From: Hydractinia symbiolongicarpus
Lineage: Eukaryota; Cnidaria; Hydrozoa; Anthoathecata; Hydractiniidae
DNA length: 64,000 nucleotides
Direction of reading: 5' to 3'
Assembly (NCBI RefSeq): GCF_029227915.1
Contig: NC_079889.1
Coordinates: 9,734,001-9,798,000, forward strand
The notes under the pieces are model-generated. The model saw only the letters and a list, made by a program, of their open reading frames with translations. It had not been told where the DNA came from and searched no databases. Shown here piece by piece: positions 34,899 to 45,538 of the stretch. A program made the translations under genes and the position numbers. Position 1 is the first letter of the stretch. Every line of letters starts with the position of its first letter.

Positions 34899-35674
34899 TT
34901 ATTATTACTAGTCGATAAGGCCCGTGGAAAAATCCACTGAGGGAGTATAAAAATAAAAAAGAAGCCTTATTTGAATTTTGATGACGTCAGCAACCTATCC
35001 ACAAAAATAATAATTCAGAAGCTTGTTTTCACGTTGCCTCTATCGTGTAGAGCTGAAAGCGCTGATCAAGAAAATGTATATGATCATGTGCTTTTGATAA
35101 GCGGTTAATGAGATATAAGGGTTTAAAAATTTTGCTGAAGTCAGCAATGGCCCGTCAAAAGCTAAAAAATTTTTTTGGAAATTTATATACCTGTTGCCTT
35201 CCTCGTATAGATCTTGAAACGCTGATCAAGAAAATGTAAAGGATCATGTACTTTTGACAAACGGTTGCAGAGATATTAGAGCTTGAAGGTTTTTTGATGA
35301 CGTCATCCATCCGTCCATTCCGAAACGGATTTGGGGACCTAGGTTTGGGAAACTTACCCAAATCGGTCCCAGGTGGTCCCTAGTTACCCACACGGTGAAA
35401 AATCATTGACGTCACCACCTCGTTTCCAAGTTATTTGGCCTCAAAGTTTTAAGTGCACTGCAATGGCTTCACTAATCTTAATTAACTTTCCTTTGACGTC
35501 AATACTATTTTAACGTTAAAGTTTGCTAAACTACAGAACAATTTTATAGACGATGTTTTATAGAATTTGTTAAAGAAAATTGAAAAGAATATAATCCACT
35601 TTGCAAAAGTCACAGACAGACAGACAAACAGACAGAACTGGCGTATTTTTTAGATAGATATCTATATAATAATA
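34899..35674 (-). repeat. Dispersed repeat with TGACGTCA motifs, copy 1
   Basis: This is the first of three neighbouring copies, in inverted orientation to the other two. It starts 'attactagtcgataaggcccgtgga' with the hairpin CCGTGGAAAAATCCAC, contains several TGACGTCA palindromes, and ends in (CAGA)n-like sequence and 'tctatataataatacg'. The ends form loose terminal inverted repeats (ATATWATAATACG). No protein is encoded. Confidence 0.7.
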
Positions 35675-36395
35675 CGCTAAGTGTGTCTGTCTGTGTGTCT
35701 GTGACAGGCAAAGTGAATGTGTTCATTTTCCTTTGATGTTGCCGAAAAATGCATGTCTATTATGCTAAATTTTCTGACATTACGGCGCGACGTCAATAAC
35801 ACTACTTTAACGTCAATATCCTATATTAAATTAATGAAGCCATTAAACTAAAACTTTGAGGGCAAATAACTTGGAAACGAGGTGGTGACGTCAATGATTT
35901 TTCACCGCGTGGGTAACAAGGGACTACCTAGGACCAATTTGGGTGATTTTTCCAAACCTATGTCCCAGAATCCGTTTCGGAATGCACGGGTTGATGACGT
36001 CATCAAACAACCTTTAAACCCTAATATCTCTGCAACCGTTTGTCAAAAGTACATGATCCTATACATTTTCTTGATCAGCCTTTCAAGATCTATACGATGA
36101 AGGCAACAGGTATGCAAATTTTTTTTAAAAAAAAAAAACGGGTCAGTGCTGACGTTAGCAAATTTTTTTAACCTTTATATCTCATTAATCATTTATCAAA
36201 AGCACGTGATTACATACATTTTCTTGATCAGCGCTTTAAACTCCGCACCATAGAGGCAACGTAAAAACAAGGTTCTAATTTTTTTGCAGATGGTTTTCTG
36301 CGACATCAAAATTCATATGACGCTTATTTTTCAATCTTATCCTGCCTCAGTGGATTTTTCCACGGGCTTTATCGACTAGCCTATATAATAATACG
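35660..36395 (+). repeat. Dispersed repeat with TGACGTCA motifs, copy 2
   Basis: The copy opens 'tatataataatacgctaagtgtgtctgtctg', then carries the TGACGTCA block and ends with the hairpin GTGGATTTTTCCACGGGC and 'tatcgactag'. It is collinear with copy 3 and inverted relative to copy 1. Its start is palindromic with the end of copy 1. Confidence 0.7.
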
Positions 36396-37133
36396 ACAGT
36401 TCTGTCTGTGACTTTTGCAAAGTGGATAAAAAGTCTATAAAACATCATCTATAAATTTGTTCTGTAAATTACCAAACTTTGACGTTAAAGCAATATTGAC
36501 GTCAAAGGAAAGTATATTAAGATTAGTGAAGCCATATGTTAAATTTTCTGACGTTACGGCGCGACGTCAATAACACTACTTTAACGTCAATATCCTATAT
36601 TAAATTAATGAAGTCATAACAGTGCGCCAAAAACTTTGAGGCCAAATAACTTGGGAACGAGGTGGTGACGTCAATGATTTTTCACCGCGTAGGGAGCACC
36701 TAGAACCAATTTGGGTAATTTTTCAAAACTTGGTTCCCCAATCCGTTTCGGAATGGACGGGTTGATGACGTCATCAAAAACATCTAAACCCCAATATCTC
36801 TGCACCCGTTTGTCAAAAGTACATGATCCTATACATTTTCTTTATCGTCGTTTCAAGGTCTATACAATGAAGGTAACACTGACGTCAGCAAAATATTTTA
36901 AACCCTTATATATACTTAGTCGTTCGTAGAAAAGATATGATCCTATACATTATTTTGATCAGCGTTTCAACCTCTACACGTTACAGGCAACGAATAAACT
37001 AAATTTCGCCAATTTTTTTAGGATTTGCAATGCTGACGTCAGCAAAACGTATTAAAACAACCAACTTTTTCAATGTCCTATTGCCTAAGTGGATATTTCC
37101 ACGGGTCTTTATCGACTAGTCGTATTATAATAT
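36385..37133 (+). repeat. Dispersed repeat with TGACGTCA motifs, copy 3
   Basis: It starts 'tatataataatacgacag' and ends 'ccacgggtctttatcgactagtcgtattataatat'. It contains the same ordered blocks as copy 2, including GATGACGTCATC. Its last bases run directly into the 1.75-kb tandem duplication. Confidence 0.7.
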
Positions 37134-38869
37134 TTAAGTAACATCAACTTGTCATCATTCTTCTACATCAGCGAAAAGAAAAAGCAGTGAGATATAGCTA
37201 AAAATTAAAATTAATGTTAAATTAAAATTAAAGTAAAATTGCATTGAATATTTATTATATTATTTAAGTAACATCAACTTGCATCAACCCGTAATCTTCA
37301 ACTTTAATGAAATACACAACAATCACTACCTTTTACCTTCTTACCGCTTTACACTTGTCTGTTTTAAAAATAAACTGCTATAATCAACATATGAGTAGAG
37401 TCAGCTTATTTATAGGCTTTACTGTGATTATCAAAAAACCGCCAAAACCATTTAGTACCTGAAATTAAACTGTGTATTAAGGATCTAAAAATATACTAAC
37501 AAATAAACAACAATGGGTGGATAGAAGAAAAATTATATTGAGAAGGAGAGAGGTATTTAAACAAGTCTGCGTACTTTTGAAAGAGTTTACACATTTTCTC
37601 CTTAGATTATGGTTCTTTGTATTTAATGAATAAACGATTTTAACCCCAAACCCCTTCCAGTTTTCTTGTAATAACTTCTGAAGCATATCATTTCAGGGGC
37701 TAAAATTTAATTTTTATTTTTTTGAATACTTTTAGGATAGTCACATCGGTTCTCATTGGTTAACTCATTAGTCAACAGGTGGTTAGAAAAAGGTATGAAA
37801 AATCATTTTCACCTGAATTTTTTCTTTTAAATGTGTGCACCTTTTCTATGGGAAAAAGTAGTGTTTTGATAATGCTACATTTGCAGGCTTTACATTATTA
37901 CAACTCTAAAATCTGATATAGTATTTTCATTTTTACATTACTAAAAAGCGCAATGTAAATAATATTTTACTGGTTGGGTATCCATATTATAATAACAGAG
38001 GGGATTTTTAATGAGGATTTTTCTAATGCTGCACTGAAGTATAATAAATTTGGCACAATTCTTAGCCATAAAGGAAATTTTTAATTTAGTGCATTCTTAA
38101 ACACGTTGTTTTAGGGAAGCAGTTCTTACCATTATATTTGTTACATACGGTCTATGCGGAAGCGGATTCTCCTATCTTATATAAACATGTTAACATTCAC
38201 ATTGTTTTTCAGCACAAATTTTGGGCAAAATAAATAAATGATTTTCATTTTGAGGTAATTTTTGCAATGAACACAGCGTTAATTACCTCTATAACTTAGC
38301 AGTTGATTGTAAAAAAGAGTTACATTTGGAGCTGCTTTTAATAGGGTCGGGGAGGTCTTGAAATTTGATAAAAGGGTTATACACTAATGCGCTCCTTCTA
38401 AATTTGTCTAAGATTATGTAGCTAAATACTCAAGAGATACTTGTTGCATTACATGATAAAATTCAAAAATGAAAAGGAAGTTGCATCTCCGTAATATGAA
38501 AGCATGATAGCAATTGTTGAATATCTCCGTAATCAATCAGGTATGTTTGTTTGACTACCTTACAAAGGTCGTCAAGGCAAAATGACCACAAAGGAATGAT
38601 TTAAAGTTTTTAAGAAAGTATTGGTAAGTAGAATAATTATATATCTACCACGTCTTTAGAACATTATATAATCTTTAATTATGTTGTGCAAAATATTATA
38701 ATTAATTGTCAATTTAAAATAAATATGTCACCTGTCAAAACTGGCTCGCGTACTAAATCAGGAAATGTAATTTTTAGTTACTGACAGTCAATAAAATGTC
38801 TAAACAATAACAACAACAACAAAATGTGAGACGCTATTTTTTAATGTCCAAAAGGGGTCAAGCTAAAAT
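37121..38869 (+). repeat. 1.75-kb tandem duplication, unit 1
   Basis: The sequence from 'cgtattataatatttaagtaac' to 'ggggtcaagctaaaat' is repeated almost unchanged at 38880-40626, in direct orientation with about 10 bases between. It also contains a partial internal repeat ('tatttaagtaacatcaactt' at about 37129 and 37261). No coding frame of note is present in the unit. Confidence 0.9.
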
Positions 38870-38879
38870 AGATAGATAT

Positions 38880-40626
38880 CGTATTATAATATTTAAGTAA
38901 CATCAACTTGTCATCATTCTTCTACATCAGCGAAAAGAAAAAGCAGTGAGATATAGCTAAAAATTAAAATTAATGTTAAATTAAAATTAAAGTAAAATTG
39001 CATTGAATATTTATTATATTATTTAAGTAACATCAACTTGCATCAACCCGTGATCTTCAACTTTAATGAAATACACAACAATCACAACCTTTTACCTTCT
39101 TACCGCTTTACGCTTGCCTGTTTTAAAAATAAACTGCTATAATCAACATATGAGTAGAGTCAGCTTATTTATAGGCTTTACTGTGATTATCAAAAAACCG
39201 CCAAAACCATTTAGTACCTGAAATTAAATTGTGTATTAAGGATCTAAAAATATACTAACAAATAAACATCAATGGGTGGATAGAGGAAAAATTGTATTGA
39301 GATGGAGAGAGGTATTTAAACAAGTCTGCGTACTTTTGAAAGAGTTTACACATTTTCTCCTTAGATTATGGTTGTTTGTATTTAATGAATAAACGATTTT
39401 AACCCCAAACCCCTTCCAGTTTTCTTGTAATAACTTCTGAAGCATATCATTTCAGGGGCTAAAATTTAATTTTTATTTTTTTGAATACTTTTAGGATAGT
39501 CACATCGGTTCTCATTGGTTAACTCATTAGTCAACAGGTGGTTAGAAAAAGGTGTGAAAAATCATTTTCACCTGAATTTTTTCTTTTAAATGTGTGCGCC
39601 TTTTCTGTGGGAAGGAGTAGTGTTTTGATAATGCTACATTTGCAGGCTTTACATTATTACAACTCTAAAATCTGATATTATTTTCATTTTTACATTACTA
39701 AAAAGCGCAATATAAATAATATTTTACTGGTTGGGTATCCATATTATAATAACAGAGGGGATTTTTAATGAGAATTAGCGATTTTTCTAATGCTGCACTG
39801 AAGTATAATAAATTTGGCACAATTCTTAGCCATAAAGGAAATTTTTCATTTAGTACATTCTTAAACACGTTGTTTTAGGGAAGCAGTTCTTACCATTATA
39901 TTTGTTACATACGGTCTATGCGGAAGCGGATTCTCCTATCTTATATAAACATGTTAACATTCACATTGTTTTTCAGCACAAATTTTGGGCAAAATAAATA
40001 AATGATTTTCATTTTGAGGTAATTTTTGCAATGAACACAGCGTTAATTACCTCTATAACTTAACAGTTGATTGTAAAAAAGAGTTACATTTGGAGCTGCT
40101 TTTAATAGGGTCGGGGAGGTCTTGAAATTTGATAAAAGGGTTATATACTAATGCGTTCCTTCTAAATTTGTCTAAGATTATGTAGCTAAATACTCAAGAG
40201 ATACTTGTTGCATCACATGATAAAATTCAAAAATGAAAAGGAAGTTGCATCTCCGTAATATGAAAGCATGATAGCAATTGTTGAATATCTCCGTAATCAA
40301 TCAGGTATGTTTGTTTGACTACCTTACAAAGGTCGTCAAGGCAAAATGACCACAAAGGAATCATTCAATGTTTTTAAGAAAGTATTGATAAGTAGAATAA
40401 TTATATATCTACCACGTCTTTAGAACATTATATAATGTTTAATTATGTTGTGCAAAATATTATAATTAATTCTCAATTTGAAATAAATATGTCACCTGTC
40501 AAAACTGACTCGCGTACTAAATCAGGAAATGTAATTTTTAGTTACTGACAGTCAATAAAATGTCTAAACAATAACAACAACAACAAAATGTGAGACGCTA
40601 TTTTTCAAAAGGGGTCAAGCTAAAAT
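38880..40626 (+). repeat. 1.75-kb tandem duplication, unit 2
   Basis: Direct copy of unit 1, offset about 1758 bases. It differs by scattered substitutions and small indels, for example an extra 'attagcg' near 39775 and loss of 'aatgtcc' near 40606. The high identity indicates a recent event, or assembly of two alleles in tandem. Confidence 0.9.
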
Positions 40627-40629
40627 TCG

Positions 40630-41954
40630 AAGTTTGTTTCGAAATTGTTCTTGTAAATATACAGCAATGAAGCCTAAATTTTTAGGTATTTTTTACATTC
40701 ACTGTCTGTAAATTCAAATATTAAATGTTAAATTCGCATTATTTAGTACATAACTCAATGAAAATAAATAATGTTCTCATGACAGACTACAAAAAGGGAG
40801 ATAAAAAAAAATGTAACTCTCTTAGATAACCAGAAAATCAAAAATGAAGAGAGCATCAAGACAACTAAAAACATTTTGCTCTATTTCGCGAGGCTTTACA
40901 ATCACAACAATGTCTTAAATTTGTTTGTGGAAGAGAAAACCAATATTGCACTATTAATGGTAGTCGCATTTTGTCTGTCCGTCCGTCCAAGTGGTGCTAG
41001 AGATGCACGAAAGAGCGTTGCTTACAATCTATACGACATGTGAAAATCTGATGTCCTTGATATATAAGACTAGCTGGACAATAACAGCTCACTTAAAAGA
41101 TAGAGAGAACATGAGATAGTAAATAGTTTAATAGGTATTATTTGCCTATAATGATAACGATTGCTTCAGATGCGCTATAAGATTTTCTTTCGTATCATTT
41201 ACGCTTCCTTAAAACTTTGCGTGGGAATGATACAATTACTTTTTTTTAATGGCTGTTTCTACTATCTGAATTTAAATTCATTAGATACCCCTTTAGAGAA
41301 AATGATGCAACGTGTCTCTAATTACGCAAACACGTTCTAACTTGGGCGACATAACTATAGCGTTTTGTAAAAGATTTATCAAACTGTATTTGCTTCATAG
41401 GCACTGTGTTGAATTAATTCAGTTAATAGAAAGAACTCAACCGCTCTTCGACGCGAGGAAACAGTGCTATAGTGGGGCAACTTTGCACCTGTTTTTTTTC
41501 AAGTTATCCAATCGGGCAGCACAACTAGTGGTTGGAACACACAACAGGCAAGTCACGGCAGCTTACTGTGATGTGCGTTACGTTGATCATTAACGCGTAA
41601 AAAATATGCGGGGTTTTCCGTTATAGACTTTTTCCAGGTTTGCTATTGTGTACATCTTTCACAAAAATTAGAGATCTGAAAATCAATTTGAATAAAAAAA
41701 GGGGTATTAACCTAAGAGATATTTGTGACATTGAAAATATTTGATAATTATTTTTTGCTTAGCTATTACAAAGCTTAGAAGAGAAAGAAAGTATTGACAG
41801 TAAATTATTATTATTTCCCAAAAATACAGTCGACAATATGACACTGATTCACGTAAAATGGTTAAAGCCTAGATGAAACGTTGGATGCCAGCTCACATGC
41901 GTTTTGAATGAAAACTGTCTATAAATAATTTAAACTCCATGAGGAAACTCTCTT
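40630..41954. other. Non-coding spacer downstream of NIDO/CBM14 gene 2
   Basis: AT-rich sequence with no supported gene. The 93-codon frame at 41312-41593 has no recognisable domain and no splice context, and I treat it as chance. Confidence 0.4.
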
Positions 41955-44900
41955 TTAAATGTAGGGATGCTTATATGTTGTAGTAATTGGCAAATATGTA
42001 ACAGGTACATTTTTCGTTGTTGTTGTCGTTGTTGTTGTCGTTGTTGTTGTCGGCACAGGAGTTGTCGGTCTGACGCCTTTGACGCATTTCACGTTCCGCC
42101 TGTAATCACAATATCCTTTTCGTGTACCAGTGACTTGAAAGTATAACGTTTTACCCCAAACATCGGAGGGGCATCTTCTTCTTATTGTTCTTGAATTTGT
42201 ACACGAGAGAAAATGGTCACAGGTTCCTGGGTCAGCAATATCACCCCAACCAAGGAGTTCACATGTGTTGTTATGGTAATGCTTCTGCGGTGGTGGTTTT
42301 GTTAAATTAAGTTCTGATCGGTTAAGTATAACTAAAATAAATAAATGAATACTGTGATATAGGCATGCTTTTCTGTTCTGTTTTAGACAGAATAACAATA
42401 ATAACCCTATAGACGGGTGTTTTGGGACTAATAAATAAGCCCCTGTTTCACCAATAAGCAATCGTGACAACAAACAGTGATGTCATAATTTTTTAAACTT
42501 TCCTAAAAGATTTTTTTTATAAAGTAGTGTTTTAATTTCTTTTAATAGCGTTATTGTACCCCCTGTCCAGCCAATTCGTGTCTAACATATTTATGTCAAA
42601 GAAATTCTCATGTCATTTGCTGTTACCGTGCACAACGGTTACTGAAGGGTTCCCACCTATGACATACAAAAGAGAAGGGTAATTTTTCTTTATTTCATAT
42701 CTGGTGTTATAATAATGAAATACCTGATTTTAAAATACTTTTCATAAGTGCATTTAGCTTTTAATGTTGTTTATTTACTAAAGTCGGTTGTTATCATCTT
42801 AAATGCTTTAAATTGAGCATAAATTACAATATTATTTTAACCTATTTCCTTCAATTTCCTGATGCGGATATAGACCATATATAGGGATTAGAGTGCTTCT
42901 CTTACTAATTGGATAACTACGACAAACCTAATATCTAAGATCATGTATTTGGCATCTTATATTCACCGTATAGCTTCTACTTTTATACCAAGCAAGGTGT
43001 ATGATAGCTAAAAAATCTGGTTGAATTTTATGGACACTGGTATTTTTTTTTTTACCGCATAGGAGTATAGGGCACACACTTAACGAAGGACTTACATGTA
43101 ACATTTGTGGGTAAATTACATTCGACGTTTTCCTTGTAATCACATCCATGCAAAATTGGATTAAAATTTAATCCCTTCATGCAAGTGTTTACATCAGCGC
43201 GACTGTGATCCACCCCACAGTAGACGAATCGGTTGCAAGATAATGGATATGGGTATATGCCAGCTGCTCGAAATTTGCAGAATTCTAAATGTATTTGCGC
43301 TTCAATTCCAAACCATGTCGCCTTTTCGCAAAATGGATCAACAGGTTTATCTCTGCAGTTGATGGTGGGAGGGAATGGCTGTTCTATGAAATAAACCATA
43401 GCCAAAAGTAATATGGAAATTCTCTCAGTACCATTTAAATTGGAATTAAAGGGCATGACAGCAACAAAATTTTGGCATATTTTACGAGACTTCAGCTCAA
43501 ACAAAGTATAATAGTTCTAACTTTTACAGACATTTAACCGAAATTTAGGAATCCCGTTTTAATTCTAAAGTGTATAAAGGGATGGACGATTGAGAAGTAG
43601 CAATCTGAAGTAGCAATCTAACAATTACTTAATGTAGTTAAAGAAATAGACATTTCTAATTTTTTATGTCACACTTTGATCACTGTTTTGCAATAAATAT
43701 TCAGTCTTAAACAGAATATGCAACGATATTTATTAAAGTTCTTTTCTCCCAATGTTAAATGTGCAAAAATAAATAAAAATAAGGTCTAAGTTTCGCTTTC
43801 TCATCTTGTGATAAAAGGTTTTAGATTATTGTGTCCTTTTGCCAGATTTACATAAGTTTTTTACGCAAACTGCCAGTTAGAGAAATTTTCATGCTGTTGT
43901 TAAACTACTAGTTCAGCTTTTATGATACTGAAAAAACAACAACACAACTACACTTACGATGTCCTGGAATTGTAAGCTTAAACGTGTATCTACCCAATCG
44001 AGTAAAGCTGTTCTGGTTAGTAAAATATGCTACCCAATCTGGTCTGTAGGGAAAAAAGAATGAGAGTGGAAATCGTCTGAAGGGGTTTCTGTTTCCAACA
44101 CCATACTATAAATAAAAAAACAAATTTGTAAATTTTCTTTTCCGCCCAACCAATGTTTTTGGTTGGCAATTAGACTTGCACATCTACAACGTTTAAGGAA
44201 AAAGAGAGAGTCAATTTTTTAAGAAGAATTAACCTGCGCTGATTCTGTACACTTTTGAGTGTTTGGACCCATATCATGGATATTATGATACGAAATCTTT
44301 CTATACACAAAGGTCACGTATGTAATCCCACTTGCCAATGTTGTCAGCGCTATTTGAAAGGAGTTCTTGCTAGTCTAAAAGGAACAAACAACTTTTTAAA
44401 GACCACACTGCAGTAGGAAACGATTAAGAGTATAGAGTATAAACACAACAAAGACCCTACGGATATTGAGTACACTTTGCATAAAACTTTCAATTTAGCT
44501 GAGCGTTAAGATGAAAAATCTCTTAATTGTATAATTTCTAAAGTCCTTTGGTTCGTTTTAGTTAAAATAAGTGAAAAAAATATATAATGCCTTATATAAG
44601 ACTTTCAAAACCGTACCTGAGGTCTTTTGTCGTTATTTATATTAAACATATCATTCCATGTAATTATTAGACCATACATTATGTCTGAAGCTTTAACTGT
44701 GTTTTCAACGTGGAATGCCATAGAAATGTCTTCACTTAGTGTCTGCTTGTCCTTGTCATTTATATCTTCTCTGTATGTAACTGTACCATGGGTATTTGCC
44801 ACCCAAAATGGTGCTATGATATTACCTCTCGTCCTTAAAAGTACACCAGGACAAGCTTTTATAGTCGTGCTGTCATCGTTGATTGTTATTGCTCCGTGGA

Positions 44901-45538
44901 TTGATACCTATTATGTTTATAAGACATACTAGTAATCTGAATAGGATAGATGGTACCAATAAAAAATTACTTCTTACTAAAAAGAAATATATCATAAGAT
45001 GACAATAAAAGTATAAAATTTCAAAAATTGTTTTGAAGGCCTAGAATGTAACACCTTCACTAAGTTGTACCAGCTCCACTACTTATACTTTACGGCGATG
45101 ATGTGATACATTATTGTTCTTGTTTCATGCGTCTGTATGTATTGTTTTTTTGAGAAATTCAATCTACTGACAGGCACAAGAATGAACTCAAAATAGGACC
45201 GTATTAACTTTAATTAATTCCAGTAAACTATCAAAATTGCGGGAAAAAAAAAGAAATAAACAGCTCAAATTTTATTATGGCTTTATTGCGAAAATACATA
45301 CCCTAATAACTGGCGTTTCGACTTTGATATCTGACAAATCTGGAAAGTATGACATTTTAAACTTATTCAATGACAACTTATGCATGCTAGTTGTGACAAC
45401 CTCTCCATGAGAATCTTTAGGATCAGTTAGACTTGGTAAACCATCAATTCCTTTCTCATCTCCCTCAAGAAATATCCCTCGCTGGCACGTACATAACTTT
45501 AGAACAGCAGCAAGGTATATGAAAAACGTGCTCTTCAT
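41955..45538 (-). CDS. Secreted NIDO plus chitin-binding (CBM14-like) protein, gene 2
   Basis: Six exons: 45538-45302, 44907-44617, 44374-44234, 44105-43958, 43383-43096, 42331-41955, giving 493 residues, with the same exon number and phases as gene 1. The signal peptide is MKSTFFIYLAAVLKLCTC. The NIDO domain has 'GNIIAPFWVANTHGTVTYRE', 'GLIITWNDM' and 'NSFQIALTTLASGITYVTFVYR'. Exon 4 has 'RFPLSFFFPYRPDWVAYFTN'. Two CBM14-like modules follow: 'GIYPYPLSCNRFVYC...CDYKENVEC' and 'DPGTCDHFLSCTNSR...CDYRRNVKC'. The tail has twelve Thr in a row (encoded by ACA/ACG triplets) and then 'NVPVTYLP'. The in-frame Mets upstream of 45538 belong to an unspliced leader. With gene 1 it forms a tandem paralogue pair in the same orientation. 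A chitin- or glycan-binding extracellular role is inferred. Confidence 0.85.

Noticed and set aside
42928-43149. 73-codon minus-strand frame
   Set aside because: Overlaps the end of NIDO/CBM14 gene 2 exon 5 in another frame; shadow of the real exon and intron.
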